DNA of 64,000 bases from Klebsiella electrica (GCF_006711645.1 NZ_CP041247.1:1488001-1552000); one strand, 5' to 3'. Positions 32,331-43,215 are shown, counted from the first letter of the stretch. Numbers and translations: made by a program. Notes: a model not told the origin generated them from the sequence alone.

Positions 32331-32491
32331 GCGTCGTTAACGTAACCGACTAAAGAATCTATACTTTTTTCCCTTCAGCCTGTCCGGTCTGGCCGCCGCC
32401 GTATGCGGAAAGTCCGCTCCCTCATTATGGGTACTGCAATTTCACGCCAGTACCCCGTATAATCTGTGGTTTTTATTCTGTGGAGGTTTGC
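32331..32491 (+). promoter_or_regulatory. menF promoter region with an inverted repeat
   Basis: A consensus -10 box TATAAT is at 32458-32463. A perfect 8-bp inverted repeat, GGGTACTG (32429-32436) and CAGTACCC (32448-32455) with an 11-nt spacer, covers the position of the -35 box and ends 2 nt before the -10. The likely -35 (TGCAAT, 32435-32440) is poor. GGAGG at 32482-32486 serves the menF GTG start. Confidence 0.6.
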
Positions 32492-33787
32492 GTGCTGTCT
32501 GTTTCCACTGCGCTGGAACGCTTACGTGACTGCCTGTCTGACGATTTTCCGCCGTCGTCCGGTACGCGAATTTTCGATATCCCTTTCCCGCTTCATGACG
32601 CTTTTGACCCCCTTCTGTGGTGCGGTCATCAAGCGCAGTGGCCGCAGTTTTACTGGCAGCAGCGCAATGGCGATGAAGAGCTTGCCGCGCTTGGCGCGGT
32701 CAAAATCTTCCCCTCTTTGGCCGAGGCTCATGGCTTCTTGCAGCGTCAGGGGCTGGCGGATTTACGTATTTGCGGCCTGAACGCGTTTAACCCGCAGGAA
32801 GGGACGCTATTTTTGCCGCGGCTGGAGTGGCGTCGGGTCGGGGGAAAAGCCACCCTGCGTCTGCTGCTGAGTAGCGAGACGTCACTGCGCGAAGAGGCCA
32901 GCGCGGCCCGGGAATTTCTCCAGGCGCTCACCCCTGAGCAGGCGCAGCCCGCCGCTCTGCCGCCGGTGCTCAGCGAGCAGCACTCCCCGGACTATCCGCA
33001 ATGGTATGCGTTGATTGAGCAGGCAACTCAGGCGATTGCCGCAGGGGAGATGGATAAAGTGGTGCTCGCGCGGGCCACCGATGTCCGGTTTGCTCTGCCG
33101 CCGGATCCGCTGGCGATCGTGGCCGCCAGCCGACGTAGCAATCACCGCTGTTTTCATTTCATGATGGCCTTTAACGCGCAGCGGACATTCTTTGGTTCAA
33201 CGCCGGAGCGGCTGTGGCGTCGGCGCGGGACGCTGCTGCGCACCGAAGCGCTGGCCGGGACCGTTGCCAGCCATCCCGACGATCGCCAGGCGCAGTTGTT
33301 GGCCGACTGGCTGATGAAAGATGATAAAAACCAGCGCGAGAATATGCTGGTGGTGGAGGATATCTGCCAGCGTCTGCAGGATGACGTCCGTTCGCTGGAC
33401 GTCCTGCCGCCGCAGGTGGTGCGGCTGCGTAAAGTACAGCATCTGCGCCGTTGCATCTGGGCTGAACTCTACCGGCCTGACGATACCCGCTGCCTGCATC
33501 AGCTGCAGCCGACCGCCGCGGTCGCAGGATTACCGCGTCGGGCGGCGCTGGCCTTTATTACCCGCCATGAACCTTTCATCCGGGAATGGTACGCCGGTTC
33601 CGCTGGCTACCTGGCGCTGGCGCAAAGCGAATTTTGCGTGGCCCTGCGTTCGGCGCTCGTCGAAAATGCCACGCTCAGGCTGTATGCCGGCGCCGGGATT
33701 GTCAGCGGTTCCGATCCTGAGCAGGAGTGGCAGGAGATAGAAAATAAGGCGGCGGGGCTGCGTTCATTATTACTGACAAAAGCGTAG
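32492..33787 (+). CDS. menF: menaquinone-specific isochorismate synthase
   Basis: Converts chorismate to isochorismate, the entry step to menaquinone. 431 residues, the E. coli length; an anthranilate synthase component I/chorismate-binding enzyme. Conserved: GEMDKVVLARATD (catalytic Lys), TFFGSTPERLWRR, RTEALAGTVA (Glu), ENMLVVEDICQRL and YAGAGIVSGSDPEQEWQE. I chose GTG 32492, 5 nt after GGAGG; a GTG at 32480 lies before that site. First gene of menFDHBCE. Confidence 0.96.
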   Translation: MLSVSTALERLRDCLSDDFPPSSGTRIFDIPFPLHDAFDPLLWCGHQAQWPQFYWQQRNGDEELAALGAVKIFPSLAEAHGFLQRQGLADLRICGLNAFNPQEGTLFLPRLEWRRVGGKATLRLLLSSETSLREEASAAREFLQALTPEQAQPAALPPVLSEQHSPDYPQWYALIEQATQAIAAGEMDKVVLARATDVRFALPPDPLAIVAASRRSNHRCFHFMMAFNAQRTFFGSTPERLWRRRGTLLRTEALAGTVASHPDDRQAQLLADWLMKDDKNQRENMLVVEDICQRLQDDVRSLDVLPPQVVRLRKVQHLRRCIWAELYRPDDTRCLHQLQPTAAVAGLPRRAALAFITRHEPFIREWYAGSAGYLALAQSEFCVALRSALVENATLRLYAGAGIVSGSDPEQEWQEIENKAAGLRSLLLTKA

Positions 33788-33863
33788 ATAAACGACTCAT
33801 ATCAATACTCCATTACTTTGTATTACCTATACTTAGCCTCAATATTTGATACCGGACAATTTC

Positions 33864-35534
33864 ATGTCAGTAAGCGCATTTAACCGACGCTGGGCGGCGG
33901 TGATCCTCGAAGCATTGACTCGCCACGGCGTGCAGCATATTTGTATTGCGCCGGGCTCGCGCTCGACACCTCTTACCCTGGCTGCGGCGGAAAACCGCGC
34001 GTTTATTCCCCACACTCATTTCGATGAGCGCGGTCTTGGCCATCTGGCGCTGGGGCTGGCAAAAGCCAGCCGGCAGCCGGTGGCGGTGATTGTCACGTCC
34101 GGAACGGCGACGGCTAACCTCTATCCGGCCTTAATTGAGGCGGGCCTGACCGGTGAAAAGCTGATCCTGCTTACCGCCGATCGTCCCCCGGAGCTGATTG
34201 ACTGCGGCGCGAATCAGGCTATCCGCCAGCCGGGGATGTTTGCCTCTCATCCCTCGCAGACGCTGTCGTTGCCGCGCCCGTCGCAGGATGTGCCCGCGCG
34301 CTGGCTGGTGTCGACGATTGATCAGGCGCTGGGCGCCCTGCATTCCGGCGGTATCCATATCAACTGTCCGTTCGCCGAACCGCTGTATGGCGAGATGGAT
34401 GATACCGGCGTGGAGTGGCAGCAGCAGCTCGGCGCGTGGTGGCAAAGCGATAAACCCTGGCTGCGGCACTCCCTGCAGCTGGAAAGCGAAAAGCAGCGCG
34501 ACTGGTTTTTCTGGCGGCAAAAGCGGGGCGTTGTCGTCGCGGGCCGCATGAGCGCCGCTGAAGGTAAAAAAGTTGCCGGGTGGGCAAAAACGCTCGGCTG
34601 GCCGCTGATTGGCGATGTCCTTTCCCAGACCGGGCAGCCGCTGCCGTGCGCCGACCTGTGGCTGGCGAACGGCAAAGCGGTGAGCGAACTGCAGCAGGCG
34701 CAAATCGTTGTGCAGCTGGGCAGCAGCCTCACCGGTAAACGCGTGCTGCAGTGGCAGGCCACCTGTGAACCGGAAGAATACTGGGTCGTGGACGATCTCC
34801 CCGGTCGCCTCGACCCGGCCCATCACCGCGGTCGTCGGCTGATTTGCCCGGTGGAACAGTGGCTGGATCTGCATCCGGCGGAAAGCCGCCAGCCGTGGGC
34901 GACGACGATCCCTGTGCTGTCGCGACAGGCCTGGCAGGCGGCGGCCGAGCGCAGTGAGGCGTTTGGCGAAGCCCAGCTGGCTCACCGGATTCGCCGCTAT
35001 CTTCCGGATCAGGGGCAGCTGTTTGTCGGTAACAGCCTGGTGGTTCGGTTAATTGATGCCCTGGCGCAGTTGCCGGCGGGATACCCGGTTTACAGCAACC
35101 GCGGCGCCAGCGGTATTGATGGCCTGCTGGCGACGGCGGCAGGGGTCCAGCGAGCCAGCGCCCGCCCGACCCTGGCGATCGTCGGCGATCTTTCCGCGCT
35201 CTACGATCTGAACTCGCTGGCGTTGCTGCGTCAGGCCTCTGCGCCGCTGGTGCTGATGGTGGTAAACAACAACGGCGGACAGATCTTCTCTTTACTGCCG
35301 ACGCCGCAGGATCAACGGCGGCAGTTTTATCTGATGCCGCAGGATGTTAATTTCGGCCATGCGGCGGCGATGTTTGGCCTTCATTATCACCGTCCGGACA
35401 GCTGGGAGGCTCTGGAAGCGGCGCTGGCTGGCGCCTGGCAGCTTCCTGGCGCCACGCTGATTGAGCTGGTGGTGAATGAGACGGAAGGCACCCATACTTT
35501 GCAACAGCTGCTGGCGCAGGTCAGTCGGCTATGA
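33864..35534 (+). CDS. menD: SEPHCHC synthase
   Basis: Thiamine-diphosphate enzyme that joins 2-oxoglutarate-derived succinyl semialdehyde to isochorismate. 556 residues as in E. coli. Conserved: [14 protein letters not shown] near residue 30, [14 protein letters not shown] with the activating Glu, and the cofactor motif [10 protein letters not shown] ... [16 protein letters not shown] 33864 gives [11 protein letters not shown]; a TTG at 33846 is in frame but lacks homology. The 76-nt gap after menF may hold a minor promoter. It overlaps menH by 4 nt. Confidence 0.97.
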   Translation: MSVSAFNRRWAAVILEALTRHGVQHICIAPGSRSTPLTLAAAENRAFIPHTHFDERGLGHLALGLAKASRQPVAVIVTSGTATANLYPALIEAGLTGEKLILLTADRPPELIDCGANQAIRQPGMFASHPSQTLSLPRPSQDVPARWLVSTIDQALGALHSGGIHINCPFAEPLYGEMDDTGVEWQQQLGAWWQSDKPWLRHSLQLESEKQRDWFFWRQKRGVVVAGRMSAAEGKKVAGWAKTLGWPLIGDVLSQTGQPLPCADLWLANGKAVSELQQAQIVVQLGSSLTGKRVLQWQATCEPEEYWVVDDLPGRLDPAHHRGRRLICPVEQWLDLHPAESRQPWATTIPVLSRQAWQAAAERSEAFGEAQLAHRIRRYLPDQGQLFVGNSLVVRLIDALAQLPAGYPVYSNRGASGIDGLLATAAGVQRASARPTLAIVGDLSALYDLNSLALLRQASAPLVLMVVNNNGGQIFSLLPTPQDQRRQFYLMPQDVNFGHAAAMFGLHYHRPDSWEALEAALAGAWQLPGATLIELVVNETEGTHTLQQLLAQVSRL

Positions 35535-36289
35535 GTCTGCACGCCCGGTGCGAAAAGGGGCAGTCGGGCTATCCCTGGCTGGTGTTTTTACACGGTTTTT
35601 CCGGCGACAGCCGGGAGTGGCAAACGGTGGGCGCCGCGTTCAGCGCTTATCCGCGGTTGTATATTGATCTGCCGGGTCACGGTGGTTCGCGCGAGGTCAG
35701 GGTCAGCGGTTTTGCTGAGGTCAGCCTGCGGCTGGCGGAAACGCTGGCGCACTATCATGTCCGGGACTACTGGTTGATTGGCTACTCGCTGGGCGGGCGT
35801 ATTGCGCTGTTTTTTGCCGGTCAGCCGCGGCGCGGGCTGTGTGGGCTGGTTGTCGAGGGGGGGCATCCCGGCCTGCAGGATGCGCGCCAACGCCGCCAGC
35901 GTGCTTGTCGCGACGCCGCCTGGGCGGAGCGTTTTCGCCGCGAGCCGCTGGCGCAGGTTTTTGCCGACTGGTACCAGCAGCCGGTTTTCGCCAGCTTAAG
36001 TACGCCACAGCGGGAAGCGCTTGTGGCGCTGCGCAGCCACAACAGCGGCGCCAGTCTTGCCGCGATGCTGGAGGCGACCTCCCTTGCCGTACAGCCCGAC
36101 CTGCGCGCGCAACTCCGCGCCCGGCGCTACCCTGTTCATTATCTTTGCGGCGAGCGCGATGCGAAGTTTCGCGCCATTGCGCGCGACGTCGCCGCCACGA
36201 CACATATTATTCATCATGCCGGGCATAACGCGCATCGGGAAAATCCTGCGGCGGTGGTGTCATGTCTGGCCCAGTTTTTAGCGAGTTAA
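35531..36289 (+). CDS. menH: SHCHC synthase (alpha/beta hydrolase)
   Basis: 252 residues. Eliminates pyruvate from the MenD product to give SHCHC. Alpha/beta-hydrolase fold: oxyanion part [12 protein letters not shown] near residue 18, nucleophile elbow GYSLGGRIA, Asp in CGERDAKF and His in [15 protein letters not shown] 35531 overlaps the menD stop. The coding sequence is GC-rich and more diverged from E. coli than its neighbours. Confidence 0.95.
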   Translation: MSLHARCEKGQSGYPWLVFLHGFSGDSREWQTVGAAFSAYPRLYIDLPGHGGSREVRVSGFAEVSLRLAETLAHYHVRDYWLIGYSLGGRIALFFAGQPRRGLCGLVVEGGHPGLQDARQRRQRACRDAAWAERFRREPLAQVFADWYQQPVFASLSTPQREALVALRSHNSGASLAAMLEATSLAVQPDLRAQLRARRYPVHYLCGERDAKFRAIARDVAATTHIIHHAGHNAHRENPAAVVSCLAQFLAS

Positions 36290-36303
36290 CCAAAGGACAT
36301 TCT

Positions 36304-37161
36304 ATGATCTCTCTTGATGAAGCAATGCTCTACGCCCCTGTGGAATGGCACGATTGCTCCGAAGGCTACACCGACATTCGTTATCAGAAGTCGACGGACG
36401 GGATGGCTAAAATCACCATTAACCGCCCGCAGGTGCGCAATGCGTTCCGCCCGCTGACCGTGAAAGAGATGATTCAGGCGCTGTCCGATGCCCGATATGA
36501 CGACAATATCGGCGTCATTATCCTCACCGGCGAAGGCGACAAAGCATTCTGCGCCGGCGGCGACCAGAAGGTACGCGGCGATTACGGCGGCTACCAGGAT
36601 GATTCCGGCGTCCACCACCTGAACGTGCTGGATTTCCAGCGCCAGATCCGCACCTGCCCGAAACCGATTGTGGCGATGGTGGCGGGGTATTCCATCGGCG
36701 GCGGTCACGTTCTGCATATGATGTGCGATCTGACGATTGCCGCGGAAAATGCCATCTTCGGCCAGACCGGCCCGAAAGTCGGCTCATTTGACGGCGGCTG
36801 GGGCGCATCCTACATGGCGCGGATCGTCGGACAGAAAAAGGCGCGCGAAATCTGGTTCCTGTGCCGCCAGTACGATGCGCAGCAGGCGCTGGACATGGGG
36901 CTGGTCAACACCGTGGTCCCGCTGGCGGATCTGGAAAAAGAGACCGTCCGCTGGTGTCGCGAAATGCTGCAAAACAGCCCGATGGCGCTGCGCTGCCTGA
37001 AGGCGGCGCTGAATGCCGATTGCGATGGTCAGGCGGGGCTGCAGGAGCTGGCGGGGAACGCCACCATGCTGTTCTACATGACTGAAGAGGGGCAGGAAGG
37101 GCGCAACGCCTTCAACCAGAAACGTCAGCCGGACTTCAGCAAATTTAAACGGAATCCATAA
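36304..37161 (+). CDS. menB: 1,4-dihydroxy-2-naphthoyl-CoA synthase
   Basis: 285 residues, crotonase superfamily. Closes the second ring of the naphthoquinone from O-succinylbenzoyl-CoA. Typical: [20 protein letters not shown], the oxyanion loop [17 protein letters not shown], and [19 protein letters not shown]. Very highly conserved against E. coli. ATG 36304 with AAAGGACA upstream was chosen; the open frame begins inside menH at 36262. The stop overlaps the menC start by 1 nt. Confidence 0.98.
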   Translation: MISLDEAMLYAPVEWHDCSEGYTDIRYQKSTDGMAKITINRPQVRNAFRPLTVKEMIQALSDARYDDNIGVIILTGEGDKAFCAGGDQKVRGDYGGYQDDSGVHHLNVLDFQRQIRTCPKPIVAMVAGYSIGGGHVLHMMCDLTIAAENAIFGQTGPKVGSFDGGWGASYMARIVGQKKAREIWFLCRQYDAQQALDMGLVNTVVPLADLEKETVRWCREMLQNSPMALRCLKAALNADCDGQAGLQELAGNATMLFYMTEEGQEGRNAFNQKRQPDFSKFKRNP

Positions 37162-38126
37162 TGCGTCAGGCGCAGGTTTACCGCTGGCAGGTACCGATGG
37201 ACGCGGGCGTGGTGCTGCGCGAACGGCGGTTAAAAACTCGCGATGGACTGTTCATTCACCTGCAGGAGGGGGAACGCCAGGGATGGGGCGAAATTGCGCC
37301 TCTGCCGGGCTTTAGCGCGGAAACGCTGGAGGAGGCGCAGTCCGCGCTGGTGGCATGGGCGAGAGCCTGGCGGCAGGGCGAGAACCTGCCCGAGCCGTCT
37401 CTGCCTTCCGTGGCCTTCGGCGTCAGCTGTGCGCTGGCGGAGCTGAACGATGACCTGCCGCAGGAGGCGGAGTATCGCGCGGTGCCGCTGTGCACCGGCG
37501 ACCCGGACGAACTGTTTGCCCGGCTGGCGGCACTGCCCGGTGAAAAGGTCGCGAAGGTCAAGATCGGCCTGTATGAAGCGGTGCGTGACGGCATGGTGGT
37601 TAACCTGCTGCTGGAAGCGATTCCCGACCTGCAGCTACGTCTGGACGCCAACCGCGCCTGGACGCCGCTCAAAGCGCAGCAGTTTGCGAAATATGTCCAT
37701 CCGCAGTACCGCCACCGTATCGCCTTCCTTGAAGAACCGTGCAAAACCCGCGACGACTCGCGGGCTTTTGCCCGGGAAACCGGCATCGCGATTGCCTGGG
37801 ATGAAAGCCTGCGTGAGGCGGATTTTCGTTTTCAGGCAGAGCCGGGTTTGCGTGCGCTGGTGATCAAGCCGACGCTCACCGGTAGCCTGCGTAAAGTGCG
37901 GGAGCAGGTTGCCACGGCTCATGCGCTGGGGCTGACGGCGGTGATCAGCTCATCGATCGAATCAAGCCTTGGACTGACGCAGCTGGCGCGGATTGCCGCC
38001 TGGCTGACGCCGCAGACCCTTCCCGGCCTGGATACGCTGGCATTGATGCGCGCGCAGCTGGTTCGCCCCTGGCCTGACAGCCCGTTACCCTGTCTGAACA
38101 GTGATGAGCTGGAGCCGCTGCTGTGA
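37161..38126 (+). CDS. menC: o-succinylbenzoate synthase
   Basis: 321 residues, enolase superfamily; dehydrates SHCHC to o-succinylbenzoate. Catalytic Lys in KVKIGL, metal ligands in LRLDANRAW (Asp), FLEEPC (Glu) and AWDES (Asp), and the second Lys in LVIKPTLTG. It starts in the TAATG junction with menB and overlaps menE by 4 nt. Confidence 0.96.
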   Translation: MRQAQVYRWQVPMDAGVVLRERRLKTRDGLFIHLQEGERQGWGEIAPLPGFSAETLEEAQSALVAWARAWRQGENLPEPSLPSVAFGVSCALAELNDDLPQEAEYRAVPLCTGDPDELFARLAALPGEKVAKVKIGLYEAVRDGMVVNLLLEAIPDLQLRLDANRAWTPLKAQQFAKYVHPQYRHRIAFLEEPCKTRDDSRAFARETGIAIAWDESLREADFRFQAEPGLRALVIKPTLTGSLRKVREQVATAHALGLTAVISSSIESSLGLTQLARIAAWLTPQTLPGLDTLALMRAQLVRPWPDSPLPCLNSDELEPLL

Positions 38127-39499
38127 CCTTTAGCGACTGGCCATGGCGCCACTGGCGTCAGCTGCGTGGCGAGGCCCCGGCGGTACGCCTGAACGACGTT
38201 GTCCTGAACTGGCGGCAGCTGTGCGCCGAGGTTGACGCGCTGGCCGGCGGATTCCGCGCCCAGGGGGTTAATGAAGGAGAGGGCGTGCTGCTGCGAGCCT
38301 ATAACCAGCCGTCGGCATTGCTGGCATGGCTGGCGCTGCTGCAGTGCGGCGCCCGGGTGCTTCCCCTCAATCCGCAGCTACCGCCTTCGCTGCTGGCGGC
38401 ATTGTTACCCTCCCTCGATCTGCGTTATGCGCTGGTGCTGAACGGCGATCCGCTCGCCCTCGACTTTGTACCGCTGGCGCTGCAACGGACGGCGGGTGAT
38501 TCGCCGCTGCTCTGGCGCGAAGAACGTCTGGCGTCAATGACGCTCACCTCCGGTTCTACGGGGTTGCCGAAGGCCGCTGTACACAGCTGTCGGGCGCATC
38601 TTGCCAGCGCCGAAGGTGTGCTGGCGATGATCCCGCTGGCGTCGGATGATGACTGGCTGCTGTCGCTGCCGCTGTTTCATGTTTCCGGCCAGGGTATTCT
38701 CTGGCGCTGGCTGCTGGCGGGCGCTCGCCTGACGGTAGGGGAAAGGCAACCGCTGGAACAGGCATTGCAAGGCTGTACGCATGCTTCGCTGGTGCCCACT
38801 CAGCTCTGGCGGTTGCTCAATAGCGAGGCCGATGTGTCGTTGAAGGCGGTGTTGCTGGGCGGTGCGGCGATTCCCGTCGCGCTGACCGAACAGGCGCGCG
38901 CCCGGGGCATTCGCTGCTGGTGTGGCTATGGTCTGACGGAGTTCGCCTCGACGGTATGCGGTAAAGAGGCGGATGGCGCGCCGGATGTCGGCCAGCCGCT
39001 GCCGGGGCGCGCGCTGAAAATCGTTGAGGGCGAGGTCTGGCTACGTGCCGACAGCATGGCCGCTGGCTACTGGCGCGATGGCGGGGTGCTGCCGCTGGTC
39101 AACGAACAGGGCTGGTTTGCCACTCGCGATCGCGGCGAGCTCAGGGAGGGCAAACTGACGCTGCTTGGGCGGATGGATAACCTCTTTTTCAGCGGTGGGG
39201 AAAGTATCCAGCCTGAAGAGGTGGAGCGGGTGCTGCTGGCGCATCCGCAGATTCAGCAGGCGTTTATCGTGCCGTTAGACGATGCGGAGTTTGGTCAGCG
39301 TCCGGTGGCGGTGGTGGAGTGCGATGCGCAGTGCGATGTCACCGCGCTGGCGGTCTGGGCCCAGGATAAGCTGGCCCGTTTTCAGCAGCCGGTACGCTGG
39401 CTGGCGTTACCTGATTCGTTGAAAACCGGCGGGATTAAAATCTCCCGCCGGGCATTACGTGACTGGGTTAATGCGGCGCCAGGCCGCCAGACCTGTTAA
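38123..39499 (+). CDS. menE: o-succinylbenzoate-CoA ligase
   Basis: 458 residues of the ANL (acyl-CoA synthetase) superfamily; makes O-succinylbenzoyl-CoA for MenB using ATP. P-loop [31 protein letters not shown], the hinge region [20 protein letters not shown] and the late Lys in [14 protein letters not shown]. The start is GTG 38123, overlapping the menC stop. Last gene of the men operon; it converges on nudI with only 24 bp between. Confidence 0.95.
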   Translation: MTFSDWPWRHWRQLRGEAPAVRLNDVVLNWRQLCAEVDALAGGFRAQGVNEGEGVLLRAYNQPSALLAWLALLQCGARVLPLNPQLPPSLLAALLPSLDLRYALVLNGDPLALDFVPLALQRTAGDSPLLWREERLASMTLTSGSTGLPKAAVHSCRAHLASAEGVLAMIPLASDDDWLLSLPLFHVSGQGILWRWLLAGARLTVGERQPLEQALQGCTHASLVPTQLWRLLNSEADVSLKAVLLGGAAIPVALTEQARARGIRCWCGYGLTEFASTVCGKEADGAPDVGQPLPGRALKIVEGEVWLRADSMAAGYWRDGGVLPLVNEQGWFATRDRGELREGKLTLLGRMDNLFFSGGESIQPEEVERVLLAHPQIQQAFIVPLDDAEFGQRPVAVVECDAQCDVTALAVWAQDKLARFQQPVRWLALPDSLKTGGIKISRRALRDWVNAAPGRQTC

Positions 39500-39523
39500 C
39501 CGGGGTTGGCTTCGACGCGGCGT

Positions 39524-39949
39524 TCAGAGCAGGCCCTTCTGAGTTAACGTTTTGCGGGTCGCCACATTCAGGTCGTAGCGGTGCAAATCCTGCGGTTTCA
39601 CCCAGGCATACTCCTGAAATTCATCGTTAAGGGTGACTTCGCGGTTGGCGCTGAAGCAATCAAAAATCAGGTAAATCATATAAATTTCTTCCTGACGGCC
39701 GTCGGCATAGGTTTTGACCCGAATATCATCGCGGAAGGTCCACGGCGTAATCTGCGTCAGCCGCAATGCCTCGCCGAGCTCCTCACCAATCTCCCGACGT
39801 AGCGCCTCTTCAATCCGTTCGCCCGGTTCTACGCCGCCGCCGGAAAGTGCCCACTGCCCGGGAAAAACGCCGCGATCGTCAGCCATTTTGCAGAGCAGAT
39901 AGTGCCCTTCATTCTGAATCAGCGGGCAGACGATGGTCCTTTGACGCAT
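39524..39949 (-). CDS. nudI: nucleoside triphosphatase NudI (Nudix)
   Basis: 141 residues, the same as E. coli NudI (YfaO), which hydrolyses pyrimidine deoxynucleoside triphosphates and other NTPs. The Nudix box is [20 protein letters not shown] followed by ELGE. Strong full-length match. It is divergent from yfaZ. In E. coli the ais-arn-pmrD genes separate nudI from menE; here they are missing. Confidence 0.96.
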   Translation of the reverse strand: MRQRTIVCPLIQNEGHYLLCKMADDRGVFPGQWALSGGGVEPGERIEEALRREIGEELGEALRLTQITPWTFRDDIRVKTYADGRQEEIYMIYLIFDCFSANREVTLNDEFQEYAWVKPQDLHRYDLNVATRKTLTQKGLL

Positions 39950-40177
39950 GGTGATCTCCTTGACTAAACGGTAGGAAAAAGGTGTGGAGGAGAAGTTTGC
40001 GAGCCGTCTCGCTAAACCGCAAGCTGCATTGTCTCTGTTTTCACCATACTACCGGTAGCAACTGGTTACAATCACCAAAGTAAAGGTCGTTTTAATACAT
40101 TGATTCCTCAACATTCGGCAGTACAATTCTGCGGTTTTTGGGACTTTTTTGATTCTTGTTTTGTGGATAGAGTAAAA
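39950..40177. promoter_or_regulatory. nudI-yfaZ divergent intergenic region
   Basis: 228 bp containing the promoters of both genes. A perfect 10-bp palindrome, CTACCGGTAG, is at 40049-40058 and could be an operator. No other site was identified. Confidence 0.4.
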
Positions 40178-40720
40178 ATGAAAAAGCGCATTTTATTCGG
40201 CCTTGCCGGCATGATGTTGGTCTCTACGGCGGCAAATGCCATCAGCGTGACCGGCCAGGTTGGCGAGCACTACACCAATCTTGGCGTCGGTCTCGGGACT
40301 GAGTCATCCGGTCTGGCAGTAACCGGCAACTGGATGCACAGCGACAATGACGGCGACGCGGCGGGTTTGGGTCTTGGGCTGAATCTTCCGCTGGGGCCAT
40401 TCCTCGCGACGGTTGGCGGTAAGGGCGTGTACACCAATCCGAAGAGCGGCAATGAAGGCTACGCGGCGGCCGTCGGCGGCGGCCTGCAGTGGAAAATCGG
40501 CGACAGCTTCCGTCTGTTCGGCGAATACTACTATTCCCCGGATTCACTCTCCAGCGGCATTCAGAGCTATCAGGAAGCTAACGCCGGCGCGAGCTGGACG
40601 ATTATGCGGCCTCTGAGCATTGAAGCCGGCTATCGCTATCTGAACCTCGAAGGGAAAGACGGCAACAAAGACAGCACGATTGCCGATGGCCCGTACGTCG
40701 GCGTCAGCGCCAGCTTCTAA
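40178..40720 (+). CDS. yfaZ: outer-membrane protein YfaZ
   Basis: 180 residues, as E. coli YfaZ. A signal peptide (residues 1-21, MKKRILFGLAGMMLVSTAANA) is followed by alternating beta-strand sequence and a C-terminal Phe (GVSASF), typical of outer-membrane beta-barrels; conserved SFRLFGEYYYSPDSLSSGI. Function unknown. I chose ATG 40178 because it begins the signal peptide; the frame is open from 40100. Confidence 0.93.
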   Translation: MKKRILFGLAGMMLVSTAANAISVTGQVGEHYTNLGVGLGTESSGLAVTGNWMHSDNDGDAAGLGLGLNLPLGPFLATVGGKGVYTNPKSGNEGYAAAVGGGLQWKIGDSFRLFGEYYYSPDSLSSGIQSYQEANAGASWTIMRPLSIEAGYRYLNLEGKDGNKDSTIADGPYVGVSASF

Positions 40721-40821
40721 TCCCCCACGGCGCGAACGTCTCCCGCGCCGTATTCCTGTCTACTCCGCCTGCGCCTTGCGTTATAGTATTGCCATCTGGC
40801 AGGCAAGGAGTGAAGTGAATA

Positions 40822-42021
40822 ATGATAAATGTGGAAATGCTGTCCACCGGCGATGAAGTGTTGCACGGGCAAATCGTCGATACCAATGCCGCGTGGCTGG
40901 CCGATTTCTTTTTCAATCAGGGATTACCGTTAACGCGCCGCAACACCGTGGGCGACGACCTTGATTCCCTGGTCGCGGTGTTACGCGAACGCAGTGAACA
41001 GGCGGATGTGCTGATCGTCAACGGCGGCCTGGGGCCGACCAGTGACGATCTGAGTGCGCTGGCCGCTGCGACCGCCAAGGGCGAAGGACTGATTCTGCAC
41101 GAAGCGTGGCTGGAAACGATGACTCGCTTCTTTGCCGAGCGCGGTCGCCCGATGGCCGCAAGTAACCGTAAGCAGGCGGAGATCCCCGCCAGCGCGGAGA
41201 TGATCAACAATCCGGTGGGGACGGCCTGCGGTTTTGCCGTTCAGCTCAACCGCTGTCTGATGTTTTTCACCCCCGGCGTTCCGTCGGAATTCAAAGTGAT
41301 GGTCGAGCAGGAGATTTTACCCCGCCTGCGTGAGCGTTTCCCGCTGCCAGCCCCGCCGCTGTGCCTGCGTCTGACGACTTTTGGCCGCTCGGAAAGCGAT
41401 CTGGCGCAAAGCCTCGATCCGCTGGCGCTGCCGCCGGGCGTGGTCATGGGCTACCGCTCTTCAATGCCGATTATTGAGCTGAAGCTCACCGGTCCGGCAG
41501 AGCAGCGCGAAGCGATGCTGGCGATATGGCCGGAAGTGAAAAAAGTAGCGGGGGAGAGCATGATTTTCGAGGGCACCGAGGGGCTGCCCGCGCAGATCGC
41601 GCGTTGTTTACAGGCGCGCCAGCTGAGTCTGACGCTGAGTGAGCAGTTTACCGGCGGTTTGCTGGCGCTTCAGCTTTCGCGGGCAAGCGTGCCGCTGCTG
41701 GCAAGCGAAGTGGTCCCTTGCCAGGAAGAGTCGCTGGCGCAGTCCGCCCGCTGGGCCGCAGAACGGCGGGTCAATCATTTCGCGGGTCTGGCGCTGGCGG
41801 TGAGCGGCCAGGAGGCCGATCACCTGAATTTTGTCCTCTCGACGCCGGAAGGCACCCATGCGCTGCGGGTCAAATTTAGCGCCACTCGCTACAGCCTGAC
41901 GGTTCGCCAGCAAGTCTGTGCCATGATGGCGCTGAATATGCTGCGTCGCTGGTTGAACGGTCAGCCGGTCGCCGGGGAGCATGGCTGGATTAACGTCGTG
42001 GACAGCGTGTTCATCGAGTGA
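40822..42021 (+). CDS. yfaY: CinA-like protein YfaY (NMN amidohydrolase-like paralogue)
   Basis: 399 residues. The N-terminal MoCF/COG1058 domain has MLSTGDEVLHGQIVDTNAAW and NGGLGPTSDDLSALA; the C-terminal domain resembles PncC nicotinamide-nucleotide deamidase (LTLSEQFTGGLLALQL). In E. coli YfaY, unlike PncC, is reported to lack clear deamidase activity; the usual AES motif reads SEQFTGG here, so the same is likely. It converges on glpC with 6 bp between. Confidence 0.93.
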   Translation: MINVEMLSTGDEVLHGQIVDTNAAWLADFFFNQGLPLTRRNTVGDDLDSLVAVLRERSEQADVLIVNGGLGPTSDDLSALAAATAKGEGLILHEAWLETMTRFFAERGRPMAASNRKQAEIPASAEMINNPVGTACGFAVQLNRCLMFFTPGVPSEFKVMVEQEILPRLRERFPLPAPPLCLRLTTFGRSESDLAQSLDPLALPPGVVMGYRSSMPIIELKLTGPAEQREAMLAIWPEVKKVAGESMIFEGTEGLPAQIARCLQARQLSLTLSEQFTGGLLALQLSRASVPLLASEVVPCQEESLAQSARWAAERRVNHFAGLALAVSGQEADHLNFVLSTPEGTHALRVKFSATRYSLTVRQQVCAMMALNMLRRWLNGQPVAGEHGWINVVDSVFIE

Positions 42022-42027
42022 TGTTCC

Positions 42028-43215
42028 TCAGTCAGGCGCGCCCAGCGCCTGCGCCAGTAGAGTGATGGGATGTTCACAGCGTTTGCTGGTGGACATCTCG
42101 ATTTGCCATTTGCAGGTTTCGCAATCAGTGATAACCAGGTCGGCGCCGCTCTCCTCAATTTGCCGGAACAGCGGAGCGCCGATGGCCTGAGAAGCGGGGT
42201 AGTTTTCCGATTTAAACCCGTAGGTACCGGCGATGCCGCAGCACTGCGAATCCAGCACCTCCAGCTGTAACCCCGGGATCAGCCGCAGCAGTTCAAGGGT
42301 ATACAGCGACCAGCCCATCTTCTCCATATGACACGGCGTGTGATAGACCACCTTCAGCGGCAGCGGCCGTAACGGCAGGGTACGCCCGGCATCAAGCTGG
42401 CGCCAGATCCAGCGGGTGGCCAGTTCAATCCGGTCGCGAAGGTCCTGATTATCGACATCCAGCAGATGCGGGTATTCGTCGCGCAGGGTAAACGTGCAGG
42501 TTGATGAGGTGGCAATCACCGGCAGCGGGGTTTCCCGCATGGCAGCGACGTTGCTCTGCGCCTGGCGGCGGGCTTTGGCAAAAAAGCCGTTGGCGATAAG
42601 CGACACGCCGCAGCATTTTTCTTTGCTTAACAGCTGGACGCCGGTGCCCATCGCATTCAGCACGCGGATGAGGTCGTGGCCGAGCTGCGGATGGTTGTAG
42701 TTGACGTAACAGCCGTGAAAGAACGCCACCTGCTCGCTGAACTGCGCCTGGCGGGCCGCCTGCTGACGGTACGCCCGGCGAAAAGTGCCGAAACCGTATT
42801 TCGGCAGCGTTCGGCGGTGGTCAATTTTTAGCGTCGCATCGAGCAGCCGGCGTACCGGTTTGAGCCCCGTCGCGGCGTTGACCAACGGGGCAAACGGCGT
42901 GGAGAGGGTGCCCATCAGGTCGGTATGGCTGAGGATAGCATCGCGTAGCGTTGGTTTTTGCTGGCTGTACTGCGCCCGTGCCCTTTGGATAATATCGCCA
43001 ATTTTTACATCAGAGGGACAGGCGACTTCACAGCGCTTGCAGTTAATACAATATTTTAAGGCTTCGTCGTACAGCGCCCCGTCCTTCAGACGCAGGCGCT
43101 CACCGTCGGGACCCGCTTGTTTCGGGCCCGGATAGCGCGGATTCACCCGGCTGACCGGGCAGCTGGTGGTACACACGGTACATTTAATGCAGCTCTCAAA
43201 GCGGGTATCGTTCAT
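42028..43215 (-). CDS. glpC: anaerobic glycerol-3-phosphate dehydrogenase subunit C
   Basis: 395 residues. Membrane-anchoring iron-sulfur subunit that passes electrons from GlpAB to menaquinone. Two N-terminal [4Fe-4S] motifs, [13 protein letters not shown] and [13 protein letters not shown], then two CCG domains ([11 protein letters not shown] and [12 protein letters not shown]). Its ATG overlaps the glpB stop by 4 nt. Confidence 0.97.
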   Translation of the reverse strand: MNDTRFESCIKCTVCTTSCPVSRVNPRYPGPKQAGPDGERLRLKDGALYDEALKYCINCKRCEVACPSDVKIGDIIQRARAQYSQQKPTLRDAILSHTDLMGTLSTPFAPLVNAATGLKPVRRLLDATLKIDHRRTLPKYGFGTFRRAYRQQAARQAQFSEQVAFFHGCYVNYNHPQLGHDLIRVLNAMGTGVQLLSKEKCCGVSLIANGFFAKARRQAQSNVAAMRETPLPVIATSSTCTFTLRDEYPHLLDVDNQDLRDRIELATRWIWRQLDAGRTLPLRPLPLKVVYHTPCHMEKMGWSLYTLELLRLIPGLQLEVLDSQCCGIAGTYGFKSENYPASQAIGAPLFRQIEESGADLVITDCETCKWQIEMSTSKRCEHPITLLAQALGAPD

